Source of the DNA: a bacterium
GTDB lineage: Bacteria; Armatimonadota; HRBIN16
Assembly: GCA_025054895.1 (NCBI GenBank)
Contig: JANWYZ010000005.1
Location: 1-32,249 of the forward strand
DNA length: 32,249 nt
Reading direction: 5' to 3'
The translations under genes were made by a program, and so were the position numbers. Position 1 is the stretch's first letter. The number at the start of each line of letters is the position of its first letter. The notes beneath the pieces were generated by a model. That model had not been told where the DNA came from. It was given only the letters and a program-made list of their open reading frames with translations, and did no database searches. Below are positions 25,340-32,249 of this stretch, piece after piece.

Positions 25340-26409
25340 GGCTCTGCCTCCTTTTTGTCGGCGCCAGCGCTACCGCAAGGTACTCTCAATCGGGCGTATC
25401 CCCCGTTGAACAGCACGCTCGCGACGATAACAGGTGCGAACCCCTCTGATAGCCTGAAAGAGGCTTCTGCTCGCTCCATCGGTTTCAGGTTCGCCAACAC
25501 CACCGCATCATTATCTGCCGACGATTCCGGGGTCAAACGCAATGCCTTCCAGACCTGTGCTCCAGCATTCACCACCTGCACGTGCAGTGATTGCCCTTCA
25601 CACCGCACGCTGATGACGATATTCAGCAGGGCAGACGAAAGTTCCGACAGCGCGTCGATCAGGGCATCCGTCTGTCCGGTTACCCCTTCTGCGCCAGCGT
25701 ATTTCGAAGAAGCCACCCGCATTCCGCTGACCAGAAACAGCATCCGGTGCACCCCGCGTGCCGCCATCGACACGTTGCCCTTTCGCAGGTTTGCTTGCGC
25801 CTGATACCAGTGGCTATCTACCTCGCGCATCAGCGCAGCAAGACGAGATAGGACACCACGCGACACCTCGCTCTGCCACACCGACCGCCGCAGTGCGTTT
25901 AGCGTTCCGTTCACTGCCTGTAGCCTCTCCACAAAACGCAACACCAGTCCAGAGCGAGCGTCCAGCCATTCGACGCGCTGCGTTTTGCCTGCGCCACCCT
26001 GGCGCAATCCGTTGCGTCGTTCCGCAGCCATAATCTCCCCATTGCCTGTTAGCGTCAGCCGTTCCACAGTGTATACACCGGCAGGCAGTTCGCCTTCTAT
26101 CACCACCTTTACCTTCTGTTCCGCCTCATTCCAGAGCAACAATGTCCAGGTTCGAGGCAAGTGCAGGGCGGCGGCGCGTAGCGAACCGTTGCTGCTCTCG
26201 CAACGCAGCCGCTCCCCCTCCTCCCAGAGAACCCACCGCGCCAGCGTATCAGTCGCAGCAGAAGGCTCGGATTTTCCCAAAAAGCGATACAAAGCAACGG
26301 AAGAATCTTCTGCCTTCTGGAGAGACCAGAAAACCCTTTCCTCTGCCTGCGCAAACGTCCCACGTGCGCACAGCAAACACAGAATGACGCTAGCCGCCAG
26401 ATGTTTCAT
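25336..26409 (-). CDS. uncharacterised secreted protein
   Basis: Protein of 357 aa that I do not recognise. Residues 1-20 (MKHLAASVILCLLCARGTFA) are a signal peptide. The rest is mixed, with a beta-rich N-terminal half ('RTWTLLLWNEAEQKVKVVIEG', 'GVYTVERLTLTGNG') and helical middle ('GVLSRLAALMREVDSHWYQAQANLRKGN'), then a C-terminal beta domain ending in PCGSAGADKK. No catalytic motif is visible. ATG 26409 follows GGAGG and is preferred to upstream codons. It overlaps the DUF951 gene by 20 bp and the TPR gene by 4 bp (ATGA), so it is tightly coupled to both. A role as a partner of the TPR protein is inferred from this arrangement. Confidence 0.75.
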   Translation of the reverse strand: MKHLAASVILCLLCARGTFAQAEERVFWSLQKAEDSSVALYRFLGKSEPSAATDTLARWVLWEEGERLRCESSNGSLRAAALHLPRTWTLLLWNEAEQKVKVVIEGELPAGVYTVERLTLTGNGEIMAAERRNGLRQGGAGKTQRVEWLDARSGLVLRFVERLQAVNGTLNALRRSVWQSEVSRGVLSRLAALMREVDSHWYQAQANLRKGNVSMAARGVHRMLFLVSGMRVASSKYAGAEGVTGQTDALIDALSELSSALLNIVISVRCEGQSLHVQVVNAGAQVWKALRLTPESSADNDAVVLANLKPMERAEASFRLSEGFAPVIVASVLFNGGYARLRVPCGSAGADKKEAEP

Positions 26410-26608
26410 CCTGCCCTGCCTCCCCGGGCAACCGCCGGCGTACACGCCGGTCGAACTCGTCGCGCGGCAACAGTACCCTCCGGCCGCAGTGGGTACAAAC
26501 CAACCCTACGTCCGCTCCCAGCCGCACCACCTGCCAGTGATTCGCGCCGCAAGCATGGGGCTTGCGCAACGCCACGTAATCTCCCACTTTTACAGGCAGG
26601 ATTCCCAC
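26390..26608 (-). CDS. DUF951 family small protein
   Basis: Protein of 72 aa with the full DUF951 pattern: VGDYVALRKPHACGANHWQV, 'RLGADVGLVCTHCGRRVLLPR' (C-x-x-C-G pair, probably metal binding) and 'EFDRRVRRRLPG'. The cellular role of this family is unknown; it occurs widely in Firmicutes and related phyla, usually near translation genes. The start is GTG 26608 with a distant AAGGAGAG, so the exact start could be the second GTG six codons inside. Its 3' end overlaps the secreted protein gene by 20 bp. The 59-bp gap to the divergent acetyltransferase gene must contain both promoters, none of which is strongly consensus-like. Confidence 0.85.
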   Translation of the reverse strand: MGILPVKVGDYVALRKPHACGANHWQVVRLGADVGLVCTHCGRRVLLPRDEFDRRVRRRLPGEAGQDETSGG

Positions 26609-26667
26609 CTGAACCGTCCAACTCTCCTTTGTATCCGGTGCACTATGTTGCTGATGAGGGCTTGTCT

Positions 26668-27849
26668 ATGGAGATACGCGCTCCCTATCCCAACGAACTG
26701 GATGAAATGCTGGAGCTGATGTGTCGCGCGTTTAATCTCGACATCGAACCGGCACGAGATATATTTTACTCCGACCCCTTTTTTGACCTGCTGGAGCGCA
26801 GGGTGCTTGTAGATGCGGGCAGGATTATCTCTTGCCTGACGATAGTGCCTGGCGTTGTTGTGCTGGGCGCGGCGCATATACCTGTTGCAGGCATTGCGGG
26901 AGTAGCCACCGATGAGGCGTTCCGTCGCCGTGGGTATGCAGGCGCCCTTTTGCGCGATACCATCAGACTGCTTTATGAGAAGAAAGTACCCCTGTCCATG
27001 CTCTACCCCTTCTCGCCGCGCTACTACCGCAAGTTCGGCTGGGAGACCGCCTCCGTAGAGTGGTGGTGCGAAATACCATCCCGTCTGCTGCCGCCTTATT
27101 CGGAGAGCCGCTTCGTGCGCCCGTACCGGACGGGCGATATGGAGCATCTACGCCGTTTACACGATGTACACCTGCAGAACACGGCAGGCAGTTTCGTACG
27201 GGAGCCTTCACGATGGCAATGGGTTCTGCGACAGAAGTACCAGACGGTAGTTGCTGATTTTCACGGCGCTATCGAGGGCTACATGATTTATGAGGTGCAG
27301 GCGGGACGCAATCGTGTAGAAGTTCGGGAGGTTATCTTTACCACATCGCGAGCGCACAGGGCGCTGCTGGGGTTCCTCTCCAGCGCGAATCTGGCGGGGA
27401 CGGTAGGGGTGTGCTCACCCGTTTACCGCGTTCAGCAGTGGAGCACATGGCTGACCGATAACGAGGATGACCTGCTATCGCAGGTACAGGGTGGACTGCG
27501 CCCAACTTATATGCTGCGCATCACCCACCTGCCTGCGCTGATAGAATGCCTGCGCCCGCGCTGGAGGAACTGGCAGGGTGCGATACGTCTTGTGGTGGAC
27601 GACAGCTTTGTGCCGGGCGGCAAGCATCAGGCGTTGCTTGTAGCCGATGGTGTTGACAAGCCTGCACAGGCTACCGATTGGGCGCGTGGCAATATCCATG
27701 TCTGGAGCCAGATTGTGGGAGGCTACCTCTCGCCCGCCGAAGCCTTCTCCACCGGGCTGATTACCCTTTCACAACCGGAAATCGTCGAGGTGCTGGAAGA
27801 TCTGTTCCCCAAATATTACCCTTTTACGACGCTAGCGGAGAGGTTTTGA
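26668..27849 (+). CDS. Eis-like GNAT N-acetyltransferase with SCP2-like C-terminal domain
   Basis: Cytoplasmic acetyltransferase of 393 aa, the only plus-strand gene right of the origin. The acetyl-CoA site is 'GVATDEAFRRRGYAGALL' (about residues 75-92), and 'MLYPFSPRYYRKFGWE' (about 110-127) contains the Tyr that acts as general acid in Eis. A second GNAT-like domain and a C-terminal sterol-carrier-like domain (from about residue 290, 'MLRITHLPAL') follow. The protein ends in ...LAERF; in characterised Eis proteins the C-terminal Phe carboxylate is the catalytic base. Eis family members acetylate amines, in some cases aminoglycosides; the substrate here is unknown. ATG 26668 is chosen with GAGGG upstream. 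Confidence 0.85.
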   Translation: MEIRAPYPNELDEMLELMCRAFNLDIEPARDIFYSDPFFDLLERRVLVDAGRIISCLTIVPGVVVLGAAHIPVAGIAGVATDEAFRRRGYAGALLRDTIRLLYEKKVPLSMLYPFSPRYYRKFGWETASVEWWCEIPSRLLPPYSESRFVRPYRTGDMEHLRRLHDVHLQNTAGSFVREPSRWQWVLRQKYQTVVADFHGAIEGYMIYEVQAGRNRVEVREVIFTTSRAHRALLGFLSSANLAGTVGVCSPVYRVQQWSTWLTDNEDDLLSQVQGGLRPTYMLRITHLPALIECLRPRWRNWQGAIRLVVDDSFVPGGKHQALLVADGVDKPAQATDWARGNIHVWSQIVGGYLSPAEAFSTGLITLSQPEIVEVLEDLFPKYYPFTTLAERF

Positions 27850-27850
27850 A

Positions 27851-28066
27851 TCATTCCTCCAGAGCGTTCCTTTCTGCGCCAGGCAACTCGCGCGCTCCGC
27901 CTTTAAGCTGCACGTAAAAGCCGTAGAGCAAGAAGGGCACGCTGATTACGCCCGCGATGCGTGTAATCCAGTAAGCGAACTGCGCCAGCAGCAATACCAG
28001 CCATCCTACCACGGCGGCGGTAAGCAGCACCAAACCGATGGTCAGGTAGATGTTTAAGCCTTTCAT
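27851..28066 (-). CDS. small integral membrane protein
   Basis: Protein of 71 aa with two hydrophobic segments (about residues 6-28 LNIYLTIGLVLLTAAVVGWL and 33-52, ITRIAGVISVPFLLYGFYV), and a short charged tail ending LEE. No family assignment is made. ATG 28066 is preceded by GGGAGG. It lies 66 bp downstream of dxs on the same strand and converges on the acetyltransferase with a single base between stop codons. Confidence 0.7.
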   Translation of the reverse strand: MKGLNIYLTIGLVLLTAAVVGWLVLLLAQFAYWITRIAGVISVPFLLYGFYVQLKGGARELPGAERNALEE

Positions 28067-28132
28067 AATCGCCTCCCTACTCAGGTGCTGTACCTTCCGA
28101 CACGCGGATGTTCAAAAAGTTTCGGTTCCATC

Positions 28133-30043
28133 TTAGTCGACAAGCGCTACAGGCGTCCTGCGCGCCACGCCGCATACAGTGTACGCCGCCTCCACAATGT
28201 GCTGCATAGACAGTCCAGCCAGCCTGCGCAGGATGTCCACCGAGCCATGCTCGATGAACTCGTCGGGCACCGCCAGATGCTTTACCTGCACGCCAGTGAC
28301 GCCCTCGTGCGCCAGCAGCTCCAGTACTGCCGAACCGAATCCCCCACATATCGCGTTTTCCTCTACCAGCACAAAGCGGGGGATACGATGCGCAAAGTGC
28401 AGGATGGTTTCTCTATCCAGTGGTTTGGCGAAACGAGCGTTGATTAACGAGGCGCGCACCCCCTCCTTTTGCAGCTGCTTCACTGCTGCAAACGCTGTAG
28501 CCACCATCGAGCCGATGGCGAAAATGGCTACGTCCTCTCCTTCGCGCAACACTTCTGCCTTGCCCAGCTCTATCGGGCTTTCGGGCACGCCCCACTCGAT
28601 AGCAGGCGCCGAACCGCGCGGATAGCGCAAGGCAATCGGACCATTATAGTCCACCGCGAAGCGAAGCATCGCGCGAAGCTCGCCTCCGTCCTTTGGCGCC
28701 ATGATGACCATGTTCGGGATAAGGCGCAGGTAGGAGAGGTCAAACACGCCGTGATGGGTAGCTCCGTCGTCGCCTACCAGCCCCCCGCGGTCCATCGCCA
28801 GTACCACGTGCAGATTCTGTATAGCCACGTCGTGTAAAACCTGGTCAAAAGCGCGCTGCAAGAAGGTAGAGTAGATAGCCGCTACCGGTATCATACCCTC
28901 CGCGGCTAAGCCTGCTGCGAAGGTTACAGCGTGTTGTTCAGCGATGCCCACGTCAAAATAGCGATCGGGGAACCTTTCTTGCAGTTTGGCTAAGCCTGTT
29001 CCGTCGGGCATGGCTGCGGTGATACCCACCACTTTGGGATTCCGCTCGACAATCCGCACCAGCTCATCAGCGAAAACCTGTGTATAGGTTTCGCCGTCTG
29101 CTTTCTTCTCCATTTTGCCATCATGCACGCAGAAGGGGGTTACTCCGTGATATTTACGTGCGTCCGCTTCGGAGAACTCGTACCCCTTACCTTTCACGGT
29201 GATGACATGAATGAGCACCGGTCCCCTGAGCTCGCGGGCATGAGAGAAAACGTCGATCAGCAGGTCGATATCGTGCCCGTCCAGCGGACCAATGTACTCA
29301 AACCCCATCTCTTCGAAGATGGCTCCGGTATTCTCGGGGGCGATGATATGAGTAATACCGTGCTTCAATCCTCTGGCATGCTTGGCAAGCACTCGCGCCC
29401 TGCCCGGCAGTCCCTCCAGCACCTCTTTTGCGCGATGTTCTGCCCGCTGGTACCACGGCTGCGCTCGCAGGCGGGAGAGAAAAGTAGCCAGCGCCCCCAC
29501 GTTCTCGGCGATGGACATCTCGTTATCGTTGAGCACGACGGTCAGGTCGGTTTTCACCTCCGCCGCGTTGTTCAACGCCTCCAGCGCCATGCCAGCAGTC
29601 AAAGCAGCATCGCCTACCACTGCCACCACACGTTCGTCGCTGCCGCGCAGGTCACGCGCTTTGGCGAAACCCAACGCCGCCGAGATGGCTGTACCCGCAT
29701 GTCCGGCTCCCCACACGTCGTACTCACTCTCATCACGACGCAGAAAGCCGCTGATGCCGCCATACTGCCTCAGTGTATTGAACCTCTCCAGTCTACCGGT
29801 GAGCAGTTTGTGCGCATACGCCTGGTGTCCCGTGTCCCAGATAATCTTATCTTTCGGCATGTGCCACACGCTGTGCAGCGCGATGGTCAGCTCGACGGTT
29901 CCCAGGTTAGACGCCAGGTGTCCACCGGTACGCGAGAGGGTATCGATGATGGTCTTTCGTATTTCCGCCGCGAGCTGCCGAAGCTGCTCCCGGCTCAGCG
30001 AGTTCAAGTCGGCGGGCGAACGCACGGTCTCCAGCAGGTGCAC
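28133..30043 (-). CDS. dxs: 1-deoxy-D-xylulose-5-phosphate synthase
   Basis: First enzyme of the MEP isoprenoid pathway; condenses pyruvate and glyceraldehyde 3-phosphate using thiamine diphosphate. 636 aa, a full-length Dxs. 'GGHLASNLGTVELTIALH' (H42) begins the TPP domain; the cofactor/Mg motif appears as VVGDAALTAGMALEALNNA...LNDNEMSI, with Ala in place of the third Gly of GDG. The middle transketolase-like domain has 'DVGIAEQHAVTFAAGLA' (catalytic Glu-Gln-His) and 'RGGLVGDDGATHHGVFDL', and the C-terminal domain ends 'AVPDEFIEHGS'. The start is GTG 30043 with AAGGAGATAG at 7-nt spacing. It is transcribed from a near-consensus promoter at 30083-30111. Confidence 0.97.
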   Translation of the reverse strand: MHLLETVRSPADLNSLSREQLRQLAAEIRKTIIDTLSRTGGHLASNLGTVELTIALHSVWHMPKDKIIWDTGHQAYAHKLLTGRLERFNTLRQYGGISGFLRRDESEYDVWGAGHAGTAISAALGFAKARDLRGSDERVVAVVGDAALTAGMALEALNNAAEVKTDLTVVLNDNEMSIAENVGALATFLSRLRAQPWYQRAEHRAKEVLEGLPGRARVLAKHARGLKHGITHIIAPENTGAIFEEMGFEYIGPLDGHDIDLLIDVFSHARELRGPVLIHVITVKGKGYEFSEADARKYHGVTPFCVHDGKMEKKADGETYTQVFADELVRIVERNPKVVGITAAMPDGTGLAKLQERFPDRYFDVGIAEQHAVTFAAGLAAEGMIPVAAIYSTFLQRAFDQVLHDVAIQNLHVVLAMDRGGLVGDDGATHHGVFDLSYLRLIPNMVIMAPKDGGELRAMLRFAVDYNGPIALRYPRGSAPAIEWGVPESPIELGKAEVLREGEDVAIFAIGSMVATAFAAVKQLQKEGVRASLINARFAKPLDRETILHFAHRIPRFVLVEENAICGGFGSAVLELLAHEGVTGVQVKHLAVPDEFIEHGSVDILRRLAGLSMQHIVEAAYTVCGVARRTPVALVD

Positions 30044-30082
30044 GGGCTATCTCCTTTTTGTGAGAGATTCCTTACGCTAATC

Positions 30083-30111
30083 AGTTTACCCTACCCGACA
30101 GGAGGTGTCAA
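30083..30111 (-). promoter_or_regulatory. sigma-70-type promoter of dxs
   Basis: Perfect minus-strand -35 TTGACA (30106-30111), 17-bp spacer and -10 TAAACT (30083-30088). The leader would be about 30 nt. Confidence 0.65.
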
Positions 30112-30171
30112 CGTTCGCCAGCGGTGTCCTGAAAATCGGTAGAGTAGTCCGAACCTGTAGCAAAGGGGATC

Positions 30172-30406
30172 AAGAGATGCTCCACTACGTTCAGCATGAC
30201 AAGCATTGGAGGGTCGCGCTCCGTCGCGACCATTAGAAACCCGACGGCTCGGCGGGAGCCTCGCCCTCCAGCCCCTGTTGTCACCCTGAGCGTTAGCGAA
30301 GGGTCTCAGATGCTTCGCCTTCGGCTCAGTGTGACGACAGCAGGTTGAGATGCTTCGCTGCGCTCAGCATGACAGGGAGACCACTCGGCAGGAGCCTTGC
30401 CCTCCA
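30172..30406. repeat. composite dispersed repeat block, locus 3 (C'-A-B-C-C'-B')
   Basis: Between recR and dxs. It holds a degenerate C (30172-30200), A (30208-30231), B (30244-30270), full C (30280-30335), a short C (30346-30374) and a degenerate B (30380-30406). The core A-B-C is almost identical to locus 1 in sequence, order and spacing. 30112-30171 and 30407-30573 contain no gene, and I see nothing else there. Confidence 0.85.
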
Positions 30407-30573
30407 GTCCGCCTATCATTCTTCGCTCGAGTTCAACATGAGAATTGGGACGGATGCTTGCTAACACTCACTACCAGAACAGGGTACAAGCAACCGCTAT
30501 GCCTGCGCAGAGGGAAACTCCCCTGTCACATTATCGGCGTCAGAAGCAGGTTATCACAGGTAGGATAGTTAGA

Positions 30574-31170
30574 CTACAGTTCCCGTCTCCATTCGAGGGC
30601 AGAGATGAGAGTCGCCTGGTCGGCGTAGTCGAGGTCGCCTCCGATGGGCACGCCGTGCGCCAGCTGCGTGACGCGGATGCCGAGAGGTTTTATCAGTCTA
30701 GAGAGGTACATCGCGGTGGCGTCCCCTTCGATAGTCGGGTTCATCGCAATGATGACCTCCTCAATCGGTTCCGATTGTAACCGCTGGAGCAACTCACGCG
30801 TGCGCAAATCCTCCGCCTTGACGCCGTCCATCGGCGAGATAACCCCTTGTAGCACGTGGTATACACCATGAAACTCCTGCGTGCGTTCAATCGCCATCAA
30901 GTCGCGCACATCCGCTACCACACACAGCAACGAAGCGTCGCGCGAGGGGTTGCGACATATAGGGCAAAGTTCTTCGTCCGTGAAGTTGAAACAACGTTTG
31001 CAGGTGGTGATATGCTGCTTGACATCCACTATCGCTTCTGCCAGCGTACGCGCCTCCTCCTCAGGCAGGCGCAGGATATGAAATGCTATTCGCTGGGCGG
31101 ACTTGGGCCCTACACCGGGCATCTTTTCCAGTTCACGAATCAGCTTTGCCAGAGGCTTAGCGTATTCCAT
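30574..31170 (-). CDS. recR: recombination mediator protein RecR
   Basis: DNA repair protein of 198 aa that acts with RecO/RecF to load RecA. Residues about 10-25 have the helix-hairpin-helix part, 'ELEKMPGVGPKSAQRIAFHIL'; the zinc finger is CKRC...CPIC (about 57-72); the Toprim domain starts LLCVVADVRDLMAIERT and includes 'IAMNPTIEGDATAMYL'. The C-terminus has 'QLAHGVPIGGDLDYADQATL', a RecR hallmark. It begins 3 bp after the ybaB stop with only a weak ribosome site, so it is probably translationally coupled. Confidence 0.97.
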   Translation of the reverse strand: MEYAKPLAKLIRELEKMPGVGPKSAQRIAFHILRLPEEEARTLAEAIVDVKQHITTCKRCFNFTDEELCPICRNPSRDASLLCVVADVRDLMAIERTQEFHGVYHVLQGVISPMDGVKAEDLRTRELLQRLQSEPIEEVIIAMNPTIEGDATAMYLSRLIKPLGIRVTQLAHGVPIGGDLDYADQATLISALEWRREL

Positions 31171-31172
31171 GC

Positions 31173-31505
31173 TCAGAACAGGTTCCCCAAATCGAGATCA
31201 GGCATACCGGTAAGCGCGCCCATCCGGCGAGTGGCTTCGGCAACCGCCTGCTCTCGCGCTTCGTTGACGGCGGAAACTATCAGGTCCTGTAGCATCTCCA
31301 CGTCGTTTGGGTCTACTACTACCGGGTTGATTTCGATAGCAATCAGCTCACCGGTACCGTCCACTACTGCCTTCACGACTCCACCCCCTACTGATGACTC
31401 GATACGCAGATTTTTCAGTTCCTGCTGTGTCTTTTGCATCTGTTGCATTGTCTGCTCGATCATCTTCTGCAGGTCGCGCGGGTTCGCACCAAAAGGACCT
31501 CTCAT
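31173..31505 (-). CDS. YbaB/EbfC family nucleoid-associated protein
   Basis: DNA-binding protein of 110 aa. The long helical region 'LQKMIEQTMQQMQKTQQELKNL' is followed by 'VKAVVDGTGELIAIEINP' and 'MLQDLIVSAVNEAREQAVAEA', as in the YbaB dimer. The start is ATG 31505 with AGGAGG at 6 nt spacing; the frame extends further upstream in dnaX but without a start signal. It lies 1 bp after the dnaX stop codon and 2 bp before recR, the classical gene order. Confidence 0.96.
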   Translation of the reverse strand: MRGPFGANPRDLQKMIEQTMQQMQKTQQELKNLRIESSVGGGVVKAVVDGTGELIAIEINPVVVDPNDVEMLQDLIVSAVNEAREQAVAEATRRMGALTGMPDLDLGNLF

Positions 31506-31506
31506 C

Positions 31507-32249
31507 TTAACCTCCTTCGAGTTCGATGTAGCCGTCGAAAGCCTGTGCAACCTCTCGAGCATATTGTTCACCGTCCAGCTCTTCGTCATCCTGCTGCATG
31601 ACGTGGGGTTGCTGACTGGAAGCTAATATGTTCGTTCGCGATAGCTCGCACTGTAGAGCGACCTGCTTGCCTCCCAACACTCGCGAGATGGTTTGCTCCA
31701 CGAACTGCCGCCTTTTTTCAGACTGCATCTGGGTATATGCAAACTCACCGCGAAACTGCAGCACCAGCGTGTTCTCTCCTTCCACGCGCACCGGTCGGGC
31801 ATCGCGAAGCACCTCTGCGCCACCGCGGCTGCGCTCTGCCACTCTGGCGATAATCTGTTCCCAGCGCGCCTGCACCAGCTTCAGCAACTCGGGCGCATCG
31901 GGCGAGGGCGGCAAAGCTGATGCTGGCTGGGGCGCGGCTTGAGCTGCGCTGGCAGTCGGAACGGAGGGTGTAGACGGTAGCTTTGCCTCTTCGACAGTAA
32001 CAGGGGCTGCAGAGGCAGATGCCTCCTGCCTCGCCGCGCTTTCAACAGCAGCAGACATTGTCTCTACAACTGGACCAGCTGGTTTCTGCCCTGCGTCGGC
32101 TCGCGTTGCACCTGTTTCCCCCTGCCGTCTGATGCTGGTAATTTGTACCATTGCCATATCCAGTAGTACACGCTGTTGGGATACCTGGCGCAGTTGCGCC
32201 TGAGCGCGCACCAGAATATCCAGCATCTTGCTCAATGAGTCAGGAGTGA
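31507..32249 (-). CDS. dnaX: DNA polymerase III subunit gamma/tau, C-terminal part (cut by window edge)
   Basis: The frame is open to the end of the window, so the ATPase domains are missing from view. Visible is the start of domain III ('MLDILVRAQAQLRQVSQQRVLLDMAMVQI'), a Pro/Ala/Ser-rich linker, and the tau C-terminal domain ('LLKLVQARWEQIIARVAERSRGG...' in pattern, 'LVLQFRGEFAYTQMQ', 'FVEQTISRVLGG'). The identification rests on this C-terminal pattern and on ybaB-recR directly downstream. A TTG at 32235 could be mistaken for a start but is internal. Confidence 0.9.
   Translation of the reverse strand, partial: TPDSLSKMLDILVRAQAQLRQVSQQRVLLDMAMVQITSIRRQGETGATRADAGQKPAGPVVETMSAAVESAARQEASASAAPVTVEEAKLPSTPSVPTASAAQAAPQPASALPPSPDAPELLKLVQARWEQIIARVAERSRGGAEVLRDARPVRVEGENTLVLQFRGEFAYTQMQSEKRRQFVEQTISRVLGGKQVALQCELSRTNILASSQQPHVMQQDDEELDGEQYAREVAQAFDGYIELEGG

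Noticed and set aside
31507-31589. N-terminal extension of the YbaB gene
   Set aside because: The longer frame overlaps dnaX and lacks a ribosome site, while ATG 31505 has AGGAGG at 6 nt and gives the normal family length.

Overview
The window most likely comes from a member of the Armatimonadota, perhaps a thermal-environment or metagenome-derived one. This is inferred from family content: a DUF1559-type prepilin with the N-terminal style common in that phylum, a PEP-CTERM protein, several unusual glycoside hydrolases (GH123/DUF4091-like, GH20, GH38-like) and two Uma2 nucleases. Codon choice is moderately GC-rich. Assignment to another Planctomycetes-like phylum cannot be excluded from sequence alone. 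There are no rRNA, tRNA, phage, transposase or CRISPR features.

Layout. 1-7.2 kb holds a prepilin (minus), a secreted GH123-like/CBM9-like enzyme (plus), a YwiC-like membrane protein (minus) and a large uncharacterised protein (plus). 7.2-9.2 kb holds dnaA with a near-consensus promoter, followed by about 400 bp carrying at least ten copies of a non-canonical DnaA-box-like 9-mer (TGTTGAAAA/TGTTCAAAA) and an AT-rich block. I read this as oriC. 9.2-12.1 kb is a Uma2-GH20 pair. 12.1-12.6 kb is a block of structured repeats. 12.6-15.95 kb is a photolyase-Uma2-cupin-Gfo/Idh/MocA operon. 16.0-19.9 kb has a PEP-CTERM protein and a GH38-like enzyme whose C-terminal domain is separated by an apparent frameshift. 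20.0-21.2 kb is rplJ-rplL with its own promoter and an L10 leader. 21.2-22.6 kb is a large DUF455/ferritin-like protein. 22.6-22.95 kb is a second repeat block. 22.9-26.6 kb is an operon of DUF951, a secreted protein, a secreted TPR protein and a sugar isomerase-like protein. Then come an Eis-like acetyltransferase (plus), a small membrane protein, dxs, a third repeat block, and the classical dnaX-ybaB-recR operon, with dnaX cut by the window edge.

How it fits together. Housekeeping genes (dnaA, rplJL, dxs, dnaX-ybaB-recR) are interspersed with genes for glycan breakdown and sugar handling. dnaN is not beside dnaA, and 20 of 21 genes to the right of the putative origin are transcribed toward it. 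The most interesting signals are the origin with its divergent box consensus, the head-on gene orientation around it, and a composite dispersed repeat (A-B-C modules) present at three intergenic sites, in one of which it overlaps the stop codon of the neighbouring gene.
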